The notes under the pieces: generated by a model
Told to the model about the DNA's origin: nothing
Databases searched by the model: none
What the model saw: the letters and a program-made list of their open reading frames with translations, nothing else
Program-made: the position numbers and the translations under genes
DNA from: Paenibacillus pabuli NBRC 13638
GTDB taxonomy: Bacteria > Bacillota > Bacilli > Paenibacillales > Paenibacillaceae
Assembly: GCF_001514495.1 (NCBI RefSeq)
Contig: NZ_BCNM01000021.1
Coordinates: 1-64,000, forward strand
Direction: 5' to 3'
Length of the DNA: 64,000 nt
Shown here: positions 15,912-25,223 of the stretch, piece by piece
How the letters are laid out: every line of letters begins with the position of its first letter
How positions within the stretch are numbered: the first letter of the stretch is position 1

Positions 15912-16430
15912 ATGGACCAGAATCCTCAAGATACCCAATCATCTATAGCAAAGCCGCACAAGTCATGGATACGCCGACATCCAATATTCACTGCATTTTC
16001 GATATTGATTCTGGCTCTGTTTGCCGCCGTATTCCTGTATTTCACGCTTCGTCCTTACTACTCCACGTTTGATCGTTCTGAACAAGGGGATCTCGCCTAC
16101 ACGATGCCATCGCCGAATGGAGAGTATGTCGCCGAGATCTACGGGGTGCCTTACGGAGGTGCGGCAGGTGGAGTCACCATCTGGGTGGATGTGAAGAAGA
16201 TTGTTGCCTCGGACGTGTTTACAGTAAAAACCATATATCGTGCTGAACACCACGGGGCCAACCACCTCGAATGGGAAAATGAAAATACGCTCCGGATTGA
16301 AAACCGGAACGAGTACAGCGATGATAGCATTACGCTAAACATCGATGATGAAATATATGACGGCAGGGGCTGGGCATGCCAAAGCCTGCGCATGAAGGAT
16401 CAGTACGTACGGTGCCTGGCACCCGAATAG
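15912..16430 (+). CDS. Membrane-anchored DUF5412-like protein
   Basis: 172 aa. A cytosolic N-terminus (about 1-27) is followed by one membrane helix (FTAFSILILALFAAVFLYFTL) and an extracellular domain with SPNGEYVAEIYGVPYGGAAGGV and LEWENENTLRIENR, the pattern of DUF5412 proteins. It follows the AraC gene by 18 bp with AGGAGG upstream, so the two probably form an operon. Function unknown. A strong hairpin follows it. Confidence 0.7.
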   Translation: MDQNPQDTQSSIAKPHKSWIRRHPIFTAFSILILALFAAVFLYFTLRPYYSTFDRSEQGDLAYTMPSPNGEYVAEIYGVPYGGAAGGVTIWVDVKKIVASDVFTVKTIYRAEHHGANHLEWENENTLRIENRNEYSDDSITLNIDDEIYDGRGWACQSLRMKDQYVRCLAPE

Positions 16431-16448
16431 TAAAAACTACAAATAAGC

Positions 16449-16483
16449 AGCCCCGCTTGCCGATTCTCATGGCAAGCGGGGCT
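16449..16483. terminator. Bidirectional terminator hairpin
   Basis: AGCCCCGCTTGCC (16449-16461) and GGCAAGCGGGGCT (16471-16483) form a perfect 13-bp stem with a 9-nt loop between two convergent genes. On the minus strand a T-rich stretch (ATTTGTAGTTTTT) follows; on the plus strand the T-run is weak. Confidence 0.75.
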
Positions 16484-16514
16484 ACACTTGTTCCACCTCT
16501 ACAACGGATCAACC

Positions 16515-17645
16515 CTACTCTTTCTCTTTCTCTTTCTCTTTCTCTTCCGGACTGCTGTTCCCCATACTCAACACCGCTTCAAGCTTCTGCCGATTGGCGA
16601 GCAGACCGGGATCATTGGGCATATATTCTCTTGCTTTCCCGTTATGCAGAAGCGCCTGCTCCCAATTTCCCATATGAGCATAACAAAGTGAGAGCCGGGC
16701 ATGGGGCAGCCAGGTGCGGCATGCCACAGGCACGGGACGCAGACCCGGATCGCGGCTGCTCACATCCAGCGCCTGCATATACCAGTAGATGGCGGAGACC
16801 AGCTCCTGCCGCTCCTGGAAACAGGCAGCGATTGCGCAGCAGAAGTCGGCATGGGGCAAGTCGAATTGAAATGATTGCAGCAGCGCCCCCAGCTTCCGGC
16901 CCGGCTCGCCAAGCCGCTCATAACATTCTGCCAGCCGCGCGCAGGCAATGAGCCGATCCTCGCGATAACCGCTCGGCTCCAGCAGCAGCTTCGCGTACGC
17001 TCGAACCGCCGCCGCATAACGCTTGCGGTCATAACATTCGCCTGCATAATAGAACAGCAGGCGTCCCTGGGCTGCGCCCTCTTCGGCGATCCATTTGCGC
17101 AGAATGCGCACGTTTCGCACCGAATGATGGCCCGCTTCGCGGCGGTGCGTGACGGCAATGTCTGCCGTAATGACCCCGCCCGGCGGGAAGCTTAACTGCT
17201 CGTGCAGCCGGCCATGCCAGCGGCATCCCGCCTCCCGCTTGACGAGGCGCAGCCGTCGGTCCGTCACGAGCGGACTTCCCTCCGGCCCCTCGGCCAGCGT
17301 ATAGCCCAAGACCACAGCCGCCGTCTCCCCCCCGGACGGCAGCTGCTGCTTCAACCTTTCCAGCCTCCCCCGTTCCGCGGGCAGCAGCACATCATCCGCA
17401 TCCAGCCACAGAATATATTCCTGTGTCGCCTGGTCGAATGAATAATTCCGCGCGGCAGCAAAATCGTCCCTCCACTCATACGTGTAGACCCGGTCGGTAT
17501 ACTGCGCGGCAATCTCCTTCGTCCGATCGGATGAACCGGTATCTACAATAACGATCTCGTCCGCGATGCCGGCGACCGAACCCAGACAGCGCGCAAGCGT
17601 GCGTTGTTCGTTCTTCACAATCATGCACAGACTGATGGTGATCAC
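16515..17645 (-). CDS. Family 2 glycosyltransferase with TPR-like C-terminus
   Basis: 376 aa. The N-terminal GT2 domain starts ISLCMIVKNEQRTLARCLGSV and has IVIVDTGSSDRT and the metal-binding DADD (ILWLDADD, near residue 88). From about residue 200 the protein turns into helical TPR-like repeats (LLFYYAGECYDRKRYAAAVRAYAKLL..., SLCYAHMGNWEQALLHNGKARE). The last residues are a KEKEKEKEKE tail from a CTTTCT repeat, a slippage-prone tract. The lead gene of the cluster is upstream on the same strand. It probably adds a sugar to a surface or flagellar polymer. Confidence 0.88.
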   Translation of the reverse strand: MITISLCMIVKNEQRTLARCLGSVAGIADEIVIVDTGSSDRTKEIAAQYTDRVYTYEWRDDFAAARNYSFDQATQEYILWLDADDVLLPAERGRLERLKQQLPSGGETAAVVLGYTLAEGPEGSPLVTDRRLRLVKREAGCRWHGRLHEQLSFPPGGVITADIAVTHRREAGHHSVRNVRILRKWIAEEGAAQGRLLFYYAGECYDRKRYAAAVRAYAKLLLEPSGYREDRLIACARLAECYERLGEPGRKLGALLQSFQFDLPHADFCCAIAACFQERQELVSAIYWYMQALDVSSRDPGLRPVPVACRTWLPHARLSLCYAHMGNWEQALLHNGKAREYMPNDPGLLANRQKLEAVLSMGNSSPEEKEKEKEKE

Positions 17646-17701
17646 GGTTTAAGCCCCTTCCTGTCTTACGCGTATTGCGGTCCTTCTTCTAGAATTATCT
17701 G

Positions 17702-18448
17702 TTACCCTTCTCCGCCCTCTTGACGTCGCAGACGTTTAACCTGCTCCACCGCATTATCCAACGCTTTCTTGCGCTGAGTCATCAGGCGAAGGTGGTTCTT
17801 CTCCACGGCGGCAAAATGAAGGTGGTCCAGCTCCATCCATTCCGTCAGCTGGTTCAGGGTCGGTGGCATATGCAGCTGCGTTTTCCGCCTTTTACGTGCC
17901 ACACAACATAGATATTTATGATGAACTTCCAGCTTCAATACTTCAAAATACGGCAGCAGGCACATCGCCAGATTCCCCGCATAGAACGTTTGCTTGTGAT
18001 CGTAAAAGGGATGATAGCCATACGGCACAGTTACAACCAGGGTTCCCTCCTCCTGCAGCAGTCGATGAATTTGCAGCAACAACGTCTCCGGATGGGCAAA
18101 ATGCTCCAGCACCTCGCCGAGCAGTACCGTATCAAAGGTCGTTCTGGCCTTCCATTGTGTAATATCCAGCAGCCGAAAATCCACATTGTTCCGCACCGGT
18201 CTGGATTCCTTCGCGAGTTCCTCTCGCGCATATTGTATACTCTCTTCTTCCAGATCAATTCCGGTCACCCGAAAGCCTTCCCGACCCAGCAAAATGGAAG
18301 TGACTCCCTGACTGCATCCAATATCCAGAATTCGCTTGCCTGTCGCTTCCCGGCACATCCAGTGAATGCGGGTACGTGTGGCTTCATGCGATTCCTCCGA
18401 ATTGATCTCGCCGTAATAACGCTCGTTTACCCGATCATGATTCGCCAT
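17702..18448 (-). CDS. Class I SAM-dependent methyltransferase
   Basis: 248 aa from the ATG at 18448, which has GGAGG 5 nt upstream and overlaps the end of the dehydrogenase gene by 14 bp; the longer frame lies inside that gene. Motif I is ILDIGCSQGVTSILLGREG, motif II DTVLLGEVLEHFAHPE, followed by LVVTVPYG, typical of glycan-associated methyltransferases of the UbiG/Methyltransf_23 type. The C-terminus is basic and helical. In this cluster it most likely methylates a sugar or lipid-linked precursor, but the acceptor is unknown. Confidence 0.85.
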   Translation of the reverse strand: MANHDRVNERYYGEINSEESHEATRTRIHWMCREATGKRILDIGCSQGVTSILLGREGFRVTGIDLEEESIQYAREELAKESRPVRNNVDFRLLDITQWKARTTFDTVLLGEVLEHFAHPETLLLQIHRLLQEEGTLVVTVPYGYHPFYDHKQTFYAGNLAMCLLPYFEVLKLEVHHKYLCCVARKRRKTQLHMPPTLNQLTEWMELDHLHFAAVEKNHLRLMTQRKKALDNAVEQVKRLRRQEGGEG

Positions 18449-19976
18449 GGCTGCCTCCAGAATTTTCGTGCGATTGTTTAAAGTGAGATGCACGGTCTGT
18501 CTCGGTAAGATCTGTGACCCCTCGCTTATCCCCACCCGCCGTCTGAGACACTCGCATATTCTCATGATTTTGCATTTGATGTATTTCCTTAACGTCGTGC
18601 ACGGCGTTCACATCCGGTCGAACCGGTTGCCCAAGCACCACGATATTACCACCGACACATCCGGCGGTGGCATTACGTGTATCAAAGATCTGCTTGGCAT
18701 GATCCGCCATCTCCTGATAATCGAAGCCTGTGTGATCCGTCGTAATAATAACCAGATCAGCTCCTGCCCACAATGCAGGTGATGCTGGTTGAGCCTGGGC
18801 AAGCGCACCATCATCCTTGCGGAATACAGGCACCATTGGATCGGTATAAACCACATCTGCCCCTGCTTCACCAAGCAGTCTATAGACATCCAGCGCTGGC
18901 GATTCACGCAAGTCGTCGATATCTTTTTTGTATGCCATACCCGCCAGCACAATTCGGGCTCCCTGCATCGATGAACCGTTCTGTTCGAGCAGCTCAGCGG
19001 CACGCTTAACCACTCTTTCCGGCATTTTCCGATTGGTCATATCCGCAAGCGAAATGAATTGCAGCTCCGATCCCTGACGGCCTGCGGCCCAGGACAGGTA
19101 GATCGGGTCAATTGGAATACAGTGTCCGCCAATGCCCGGACCGGGATAGAACGGCATATAGCCGAACGGCTTGGTCGCCGCAGCGTCCAGCACCTCCCAG
19201 ATGTTCACGCCCATCTGCTCACAAGCAGGTGTCAGTTCGTTCACGAGCGCGATGTTTACGCTGCGAAACGTGTTTTCGAACAATTTTGCCGTTTCCGCCA
19301 CCGCCGTTGAACGAACCGGAACGATTTCGTTCAGGAACGAACCGTAGAATGCTTTTCCATAAGACAGACAGGACGGCGTGGATCCGCCAATGATCTTCGG
19401 TGTATTTTTCACGCCGTAATGCACACTTCCGGGGTCTACTCTCTCTGGAGAATAACAGACATGGAACTGCTGCCCTACTTTCCACCCTTTTGCGGCTTCG
19501 ATGGGCTGCTTCACACGCTCCTCGGTGGTGCCGGGATACGTCGTACTCTCCAATATGACCAGGCATCCCTCCCGAAGATAAGGCGTTATGCCATCCACCG
19601 CTGCAGCGATAAATGAAATGTCGGGCTGATGCTCTGCGGTCAAAGGCGTAGGTACACAGATGACAATGACATCGGCCTGCGCCACTGCAGCGTAATCCGT
19701 CCCTGCTATGAACAATCCGGCCTGAGCAAGAGATTGCACCACCTTATCCTCAATGCCGATCACATACGATTTTCCTGCACGCAGCTTAGCCACTTTTGTC
19801 CCATCGATATCAATCCCCTGCACCTGATACCCAGCCTGGGCCATCTCCACCGCCATGGGCAGCCCTACATATCCGAGACCAATGACGGCGGCTTTCAGGG
19901 AGCGGTTTTTTATGTTTTGAAGCGTGGTACGTTCCTGTGTTTCCTTCTTTCCTTCGGGTTTGCTGCTCTCTTCCAT
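18435..19976 (-). CDS. Nucleotide-sugar dehydrogenase (UDP-GlcNAc/ManNAc or UDP-Glc type)
   Basis: 513 aa from the ATG at 19976 (GGAGG 8 nt upstream). It oxidises C6 of a UDP-sugar to a uronic acid using NAD+. The Rossmann motif AVIGLGYVGLPMAVEMA starts near residue 30, and the catalytic cysteine is in GGHCIPIDP. The substrate-domain sequence (YSPERVDPGS, FRSVNIALVNEL) fits the WbpA/CapL branch rather than TuaD, but assignment is uncertain. After the normal end (about residue 445) there is an extra 60-residue polar tail unlike the family. It lies between the dehydratase and methyltransferase genes. Confidence 0.88.
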   Translation of the reverse strand: MEESSKPEGKKETQERTTLQNIKNRSLKAAVIGLGYVGLPMAVEMAQAGYQVQGIDIDGTKVAKLRAGKSYVIGIEDKVVQSLAQAGLFIAGTDYAAVAQADVIVICVPTPLTAEHQPDISFIAAAVDGITPYLREGCLVILESTTYPGTTEERVKQPIEAAKGWKVGQQFHVCYSPERVDPGSVHYGVKNTPKIIGGSTPSCLSYGKAFYGSFLNEIVPVRSTAVAETAKLFENTFRSVNIALVNELTPACEQMGVNIWEVLDAAATKPFGYMPFYPGPGIGGHCIPIDPIYLSWAAGRQGSELQFISLADMTNRKMPERVVKRAAELLEQNGSSMQGARIVLAGMAYKKDIDDLRESPALDVYRLLGEAGADVVYTDPMVPVFRKDDGALAQAQPASPALWAGADLVIITTDHTGFDYQEMADHAKQIFDTRNATAGCVGGNIVVLGQPVRPDVNAVHDVKEIHQMQNHENMRVSQTAGGDKRGVTDLTETDRASHFKQSHENSGGSHGES

Positions 19977-20010
19977 TCCTTCCACCTCCAAACGGTCCGC
20001 CTCCCTTCTA

Positions 20011-21000
20011 TTAATCGATAAAGCCGCCTGCACGTAAAAATGGGGCAATCGCGGAACGGTTCATCATCGCGCTGTCTGAACGATACTCGGAAAAGGTTAC
20101 ACGAGGCAGGCTGCTATAGGGATCTGTCAGGCTCTTGTCCGGTTCCTGTGGCAAAATCACATAATATTGTTCGTCAAACTTGTAGGTACGTGGTGCTTCG
20201 AATGGAGAAATGAGTACTTCATGCAATTTTTCACCTGGACGAATCCCGGTTACTTTATAATCGTGAGCCGGACGACCTGCCTGTTCCAGCATGACCGAAG
20301 CCAGATCCGTCATCTTGCAGGCTTTCATTTTCATGACAAATGTCTCTCCGCCCACCGCTACCTCTGCCGCCTTCAGCAACAAATGAATCGCCTCCGTCCG
20401 TGTCAGGAAAAAGCGGGTCATGCCTTCGTCCGTGATGGTCAGGCTCTTGCCTTCATCAATCTGACGACGGAACAATGGAACAACACTGCCGCTGGTTCCA
20501 AGCACATTGCCCCCGCGAATACAGACAAAACGGGTGGATTCACTCAGCCCGTTGGCACGAATCATCATCTTTTCCCCCAAAGCCTTGGTCATGCCATACA
20601 CGTTAATCGGATCTACCGCCTTATCGGTGGATACATCAATGACTTTGGCAACTTGCATGCGGATGGCTGCGCGGATAATGTTCTGCGTGCCAATGACATT
20701 CGTCTTGAATGCTTCATCCGGCTGATCCTCGCAGACCGGAACGTGTTTCAGTGCAGCCAGATGAAAGAGAACATCCACTCCGCGACAGGCTTCCTCCACT
20801 GCCCGATAGTCGCGAATATCTCCGATGACAAAACGCAAACGTGCATCATGACCGAAATCGCGCTGCATCGCAATCTGGGCATACTCATTTCGCGACAGAA
20901 TCCGAATCTCGGCCGGATTCTGTTTCAGCAGTACCTCCGTCAGTTTTTGTCCCCACGAGCCTGTTCCTCCGGTGATTAGAATCGTTTGTCCTTGAATCAT
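20011..21000 (-). CDS. UDP-sugar 4,6-dehydratase-like SDR (FlaA1/PseB/CapE type)
   Basis: 329 aa. An NAD(P)-binding SDR with GGTGSWGQKL near residue 10, DVLFHLAALKHVPVCE, VSTDKAVDPINVYGMTK (the YxxxK pair with the STDKA signature) and RPGEKLHEVL. This combination marks the UDP-GlcNAc 4,6-dehydratase/5-epimerase group that starts bacillosamine, pseudaminic acid or capsule sugar synthesis. Together with the neighbouring dehydrogenase it would make an acidic amino sugar. The product sugar cannot be fixed from sequence alone. It starts 19 bp after the upstream glycosyltransferase. Confidence 0.85.
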   Translation of the reverse strand: MIQGQTILITGGTGSWGQKLTEVLLKQNPAEIRILSRNEYAQIAMQRDFGHDARLRFVIGDIRDYRAVEEACRGVDVLFHLAALKHVPVCEDQPDEAFKTNVIGTQNIIRAAIRMQVAKVIDVSTDKAVDPINVYGMTKALGEKMMIRANGLSESTRFVCIRGGNVLGTSGSVVPLFRRQIDEGKSLTITDEGMTRFFLTRTEAIHLLLKAAEVAVGGETFVMKMKACKMTDLASVMLEQAGRPAHDYKVTGIRPGEKLHEVLISPFEAPRTYKFDEQYYVILPQEPDKSLTDPYSSLPRVTFSEYRSDSAMMNRSAIAPFLRAGGFID

Positions 21001-21019
21001 AGGTGAACCCCTCCTTCAT

Positions 21020-21709
21020 TCAGATCATGAATTCGCGTAATACCGCAGCCATCTCTTCCCGGCTCAATCGGTCTTTGGGTGGTACTTTTTTGACAGATGT
21101 ATTGCTGGAATGCACGATATTCACGTAATTGCGCGGAACCAGCAGCTCGTGCGGCAGATCGATGACATTGCCATGTGTTCCCCTGCCCGGCAGCTTCACC
21201 CGGTATCCCGCAGCATACTCCGCCGTTTTATACAGGTAGACATAGAACTGCGGGGAACGGTGAAACACTGGAGCCATCTCATGATTCACGCTGTCCCACA
21301 GGTATCCATTCTGGTTGATGAGTGCCATCGTTCCAGGCTGTGGCTGCACATCATAGAGCTGCTGAACAAACGTCCTGTGATATAGATCATCCGAATCCAG
21401 TCGCGCTATATAGATATCCTCTGCTCCCTCAGCAAAAGCCAGAATGGCACGCACACTTTCGATATTTGTTCCAAAACGAATATTGGAAGGCAGCGGTTCC
21501 TGTTCAGCCAAAATCTCCTGCATTAATTCCCCCGATTCCTTGGACAGCTTCACCACCGTCAGAAAATCCTGATTCGTCTGCGCCTTAAGGCAATGAAGGG
21601 TGAATGTACGAAAAATGCTCATTCGCCGCTCCAACCAATCTCTTGTCAAACGCTGTGGGTCCATTCCGTAATTGTTGAAGTTAATCTCAATAACCACTTT
21701 TCTGGACAT
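21020..21709 (-). CDS. Glycosyltransferase, rhamnosyltransferase-like
   Basis: 229 aa from the ATG at 21709, preceded by AGGAGG at 6 nt. The fold has KVVIEINFNNYG, a long helical stretch and a DSDD metal motif (YIARLDSDDLYHRTFVQQL, near residue 115), as in the short putative rhamnosyltransferase family found beside capsule genes. It has no membrane segment. It is the first gene of the minus-strand cluster 17702-21709, and intergenic gaps are short or negative, suggesting one transcript. Confidence 0.78.
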   Translation of the reverse strand: MSRKVVIEINFNNYGMDPQRLTRDWLERRMSIFRTFTLHCLKAQTNQDFLTVVKLSKESGELMQEILAEQEPLPSNIRFGTNIESVRAILAFAEGAEDIYIARLDSDDLYHRTFVQQLYDVQPQPGTMALINQNGYLWDSVNHEMAPVFHRSPQFYVYLYKTAEYAAGYRVKLPGRGTHGNVIDLPHELLVPRNYVNIVHSSNTSVKKVPPKDRLSREEMAAVLREFMI

Positions 21710-21995
21710 CCCCATCCTCCTCATCTTCTGTGATCTTCTTTCAACTCAGCCAGACTGTTTTCATAGTTTTTACAGCCGACTCTATAAGGTATGAAAAAAT
21801 AATAGAATCGGTCCGGACACTTGCACAGGTTCTTCCACAAATCAGCTTTTACATAAGCCGACCAACACTTGTCGCTCCCGGAAGTAGATTGAGAACCAGC
21901 CGAAGATGCGCCCTGCAGGTCGAACACACAATACGTTACCGAAGCCGCAACATAGAATAGAGCAATGGAATTTTCAAAGGGGGTCTTATATCACA

Positions 21996-22706
21996 ATGAA
22001 TTCAATCTATCTTGAAATGGAAGGTGTGCTGGATCAACTTGAAGCCGCGGTGAGGGAGCAGCGTCCCTTCTCTCTGGTGCGTGTGGGTGATGGGGAGAAT
22101 ATCGTCATGTCCCAAGAAACAGTCTGGCCCACGGAACAGGTTCTGAAGGAGCGATGGGCCATTAAGGCCAATCTGGGGCAAAAAGGACTGCGTCTGCCCA
22201 ATCTGCAGCTTCGGGATGAGGTCGCCGCTTCCTTGCAACGGGCCGATATCGTAGGTGTGCTTCCACACGGGGACAGTACCATCAAAGCCCCGGAGCATCT
22301 CAAAAGACAATTGACTGACATCGTGTTCGCACATTTTGGCATCTCTCCGGCACTGACTTGCCATGCCTGTATCAATCGGGAACTAGCGCAAATGCCCCGT
22401 TTCTGGAATATGCTTTCAGGCAAGCGGGTGCTGCTCGTTACCCGCGAGATTGAGCAGCTGCGGACCATGCTTGTTCGGGAACCGTACCATCTGGATATTA
22501 CAGCTGCCCTGCCCTTCGACAGCTGGGACCAGATGGGAGAAACATTGCAGTGGATTCAGACGAATCGGGATACCTTCGATGTCGCGCTCTTCTCCTGCGG
22601 AGTGAATGCAGTTGTACTGGCCGAGCGCACAGCGGCACTCGCGGGCAAAGTCGCCATCGACTTCGGCAAAGCCAACAACATTATTTTGAAAGGACGTGCG
22701 AATTAG
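21996..22706 (+). CDS. GT-D-fold glycosyltransferase-like protein
   Basis: 236 aa from the ATG at 21996; GGGGG lies upstream with a loose 12-nt spacing. FSLVRVGDGENIVM and VLPHGDSTIKAPEH are the N-terminal features of the GT-D fold domain found in streptococcal Fap1 glycosylation enzymes. VDLVTREIEQL-like and GKVAIDFGKANNIIL segments complete the domain. It is the only plus-strand gene of this cluster and faces away from the other glycan genes, so the 286-bp divergent gap (21710-21995) should hold promoters for both. Donor and acceptor unknown. Confidence 0.78.
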   Translation: MNSIYLEMEGVLDQLEAAVREQRPFSLVRVGDGENIVMSQETVWPTEQVLKERWAIKANLGQKGLRLPNLQLRDEVAASLQRADIVGVLPHGDSTIKAPEHLKRQLTDIVFAHFGISPALTCHACINRELAQMPRFWNMLSGKRVLLVTREIEQLRTMLVREPYHLDITAALPFDSWDQMGETLQWIQTNRDTFDVALFSCGVNAVVLAERTAALAGKVAIDFGKANNIILKGRAN

Positions 22707-22730
22707 TCTGCAAATATGATTAATACAACA

Positions 22731-22758
22731 AAAATCCCGGACTCCTTGGAGCCGGGAT
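22731..22758. terminator. Bidirectional rho-independent terminator
   Basis: AAAATCCCGG and CCGGGATTTT flank a short loop with TCC/GGA extending the stem; a T-run follows on both strands. It serves the convergent genes ending at 22706 (plus) and 22790 (minus). Confidence 0.85.
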
Positions 22759-22789
22759 TTTGTTCTGGTTTCTCTCTCTTACCTTCTGT

Positions 22790-23206
22790 TCATAGAAACC
22801 AATTGGTGGATGCAATACCATAGAACATTTCGGGTCCGGTTCGTACCGATGTGGATACCCCGGATATAAACGAGGTATATACACTTTCCAGTGCAGGCGG
22901 TGCGGACAGATCCTGTGCCGTGAACGAATGAAATTCAGCGCCGCCATTCTGACCTACCGTACCTTCGGCGCGATAGATCACAAAGAACGGATCATAAACA
23001 CTGCCCCGTACAAGCTCAACGACGAACGTATCCCCTACTTCTCCGGTAACGCCAACCGTGCCATTCAAGGTGATAATGGGATTTGGGACACCAAGGGTCT
23101 GCAGACCGATGGAACCGAACGCTTCCGGCGATGGGCCCAGAGACACATTGGGCTGTCCAACTGTTCCCGAGTTCATCGAACTTCTCATATCGAGAAACAC
23201 ACCCAT
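22790..23206 (-). CDS. Hypothetical protein, beta-rich, 138 aa
   Basis: 138 aa from the ATG at 23206 (GGAGG 8 nt upstream; the longer frame has no ribosome site). The product begins MGVFLDMRSSMNSGTVGQPNV and is Gly/Val-rich with beta-strand periodicity (TLNGTVGVTGEVGDTFVVELVRG, FFVIYRAEGTVGQ). No signal peptide or membrane helix. The composition recalls spore-surface or exosporium-type beta-sandwich proteins, but I do not recognise it, and no function should be assigned. Confidence 0.7.
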   Translation of the reverse strand: MGVFLDMRSSMNSGTVGQPNVSLGPSPEAFGSIGLQTLGVPNPIITLNGTVGVTGEVGDTFVVELVRGSVYDPFFVIYRAEGTVGQNGGAEFHSFTAQDLSAPPALESVYTSFISGVSTSVRTGPEMFYGIASTNWFL

Positions 23207-23395
23207 GAGTAACACCTCCAATGCTATGGGATACGTTATTCTATGAATCTCGACTCTTATTGGTTTGGATGGGTAACAGATTCTCTCCACCTATTTTTAT
23301 TTGCCCCCGGTTAATGGTATATTGGACTGCATAACGAAATGAACGGATCGTATGCACACAAGCGGTACAGGCTGTTCAGAAGGAGATTACTATTT

Positions 23396-24529
23396 ATGAA
23401 TAAACGCAAACGTCCTACAAGCAAAACATCGGCCAAAGGGAAAGCATCCGCGGGCTCGTCCACAGCGCGGTCCGGTCGGTCCACTTTTACTTCCGCCAAA
23501 TCATCAGGACCATCCGCATCCCATCATACAGGAGCGGCGAAAAAGCCAGCAGTCGCCAAATCCTCCGCATCTCCCAAGAAATCCGGAGCACCCAAACCCA
23601 AAGCAGCCAACCGTTCGGGCAATTCCTATTATCGCAAGCAAGAACCACCACGTCCGTACAAAGTAACTGAACCGGATGAGCTGCTCAATTTCTTGTTGAA
23701 ACATCTGAAGTCTGGTCGAAATGCGGTCAAGTCCATTCTGGGTCGCGGACAGGTATCCGTGGATCAGAAGGTCGTAACCAAATTTAATGAGGCATTAACA
23801 CCAGGTCAGATTGTATACATCCGTAAAGAGGGTGCTGTAGCTGCTCCTTCCTTGACAGGCATTAACATCTTGCATGAAGACGATGATATCATTGTGATCC
23901 GCAAGGAAGCCGGACTATTGTCGATTGCTGCTGACAAGACGGATGACCTCACGGCTTATCGCCAACTGACAGAACATGTACGCCGAACCAATCCGCTGAA
24001 CCGGATTTTTGTCGTCCACCGTCTGGATCGGGATACGTCGGGTGTCATGATGTTTGCCAAAAGTGAAGAGGTACAGCAGAAGCTGCAAAACAACTGGAAA
24101 GAAAATGTACAGGACCGCGTCTATGTCGCCCTTGTTGAAGGTTCGGTAGCGAAAGAAGAAGGTACGATCTCTTCCTGGCTGAAAGAAACCAAAACGCTAA
24201 AAATGTACTCCAGTTCTCGTCCGAATGATGGACAACATGCCATTACGCATTACAAACGTCTGAAGTCGAACCGTGAGTTCTCCCTGCTGGAAGTGCGTCT
24301 GGAGACAGGCCGGAAAAATCAGATTCGTGTGCATATGGAAGATCTCGGACATCCTATTGCGGGTGACAGAAAATACGGCGCACGCACAAGAGACCTCGGC
24401 CGTCTCGGACTTCATGCACGTATACTCTCGTTTATTCATCCAACATCGGGTGAGTTGATGACATTTGAGACGGACATTCCGAAGCAGTTCCTGTATCCAT
24501 TCCGCGCGGATGCCCCACCAGTGAACTAA
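23396..24529 (+). CDS. RluA-family pseudouridine synthase
   Basis: 377 aa from ATG 23396, with AGGAG about 9 nt upstream. The first 75 residues are a Lys/Ser/Ala-rich low-complexity basic extension, probably for RNA contact. An S4 RNA-binding domain follows (ELLNFLLKHLKSGRNAVKSILGRGQVSVD), then the catalytic domain with HRLDRDTSGVMMFAKS, whose first Asp is the nucleophile. It isomerises uridine to pseudouridine in rRNA or tRNA; the target site cannot be read from sequence. It stands alone on the plus strand. Confidence 0.9.
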   Translation: MNKRKRPTSKTSAKGKASAGSSTARSGRSTFTSAKSSGPSASHHTGAAKKPAVAKSSASPKKSGAPKPKAANRSGNSYYRKQEPPRPYKVTEPDELLNFLLKHLKSGRNAVKSILGRGQVSVDQKVVTKFNEALTPGQIVYIRKEGAVAAPSLTGINILHEDDDIIVIRKEAGLLSIAADKTDDLTAYRQLTEHVRRTNPLNRIFVVHRLDRDTSGVMMFAKSEEVQQKLQNNWKENVQDRVYVALVEGSVAKEEGTISSWLKETKTLKMYSSSRPNDGQHAITHYKRLKSNREFSLLEVRLETGRKNQIRVHMEDLGHPIAGDRKYGARTRDLGRLGLHARILSFIHPTSGELMTFETDIPKQFLYPFRADAPPVN

Positions 24530-24641
24530 CGGGATCCCTTCGGGAAGAGTATCACTGACTCCGTGGTCTCAGCCGATTATGGACAAGCGCGTCGGTGTAA
24601 GAATGGGCCGTATGCCTGACCACTTCTAAAAGGGGGAACGG

Positions 24642-25223
24642 ATGCTGAAAAACTTGCTGATTACCGGTTACCGGGCACATGAACTACAGATTTTTGGACA
24701 GAAGCATGAAGGAATTCCTTACATCAAAAAGGCGATCTCCTCCCGTCTTACGCCCCTGGTCGAAGACGGGCTGGAGTGGGTGCTGACACCAGGCCAATAC
24801 GGTGTGGACCTGTGGGCCTGCGAAGTGGTGCTTGAGCTGAAGAAGACGTTTCCGGATCTGAAGCTGTCGATCATTACCGCTTTCCTGAACCCCGAGGAAC
24901 AATGGAAGGAAGACAAACAGGAGTATTATCGCTCCATCCTGCAAGGTGTGGACTATTATGGTGCAATTAGTCGCCAGCCGTATATCGGCCCATGGCAGTT
25001 CACTGCGCGGGATGACTTGCTGCTGCGCAAAAGCGATGGCCTTCTGCTCGTGTATGATGAAGATGCCGGGGAAGGCAGTCCCCGTTTTATCAAGGAAAAG
25101 GCCGTCAAAAAACAACTGAACGAAGACTACACGATCATCAGCGTCACATCGGAGGATATCCAATCGGTCGCCGAGGATGAACGGATGAATGATGTCATGG
25201 ATTACGGAGATTCTTCACTCTAA
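24642..25223 (+). CDS. ypsA: YpsA family protein (DUF1273, SLOG-like)
   Basis: 193 aa. It starts MLKNLLITGYRAHELQIFG and has GLEWVLTPGQYGVDLWACEVV and LKLSIITAFLNPEEQW, the glycine-rich nucleotide-binding features of the SLOG superfamily seen in B. subtilis YpsA, a protein linked to cell division and stress. A C-terminal acidic tail follows. Length matches the family. GGGGG upstream of the ATG serves as ribosome site. The ligand is not established. Confidence 0.88.
   Translation: MLKNLLITGYRAHELQIFGQKHEGIPYIKKAISSRLTPLVEDGLEWVLTPGQYGVDLWACEVVLELKKTFPDLKLSIITAFLNPEEQWKEDKQEYYRSILQGVDYYGAISRQPYIGPWQFTARDDLLLRKSDGLLLVYDEDAGEGSPRFIKEKAVKKQLNEDYTIISVTSEDIQSVAEDERMNDVMDYGDSSL

Noticed and set aside
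22790-23206. Exosporium protein assignment
   Set aside because: The Gly/Val beta-rich style is suggestive but no specific motif of known exosporium proteins could be matched.
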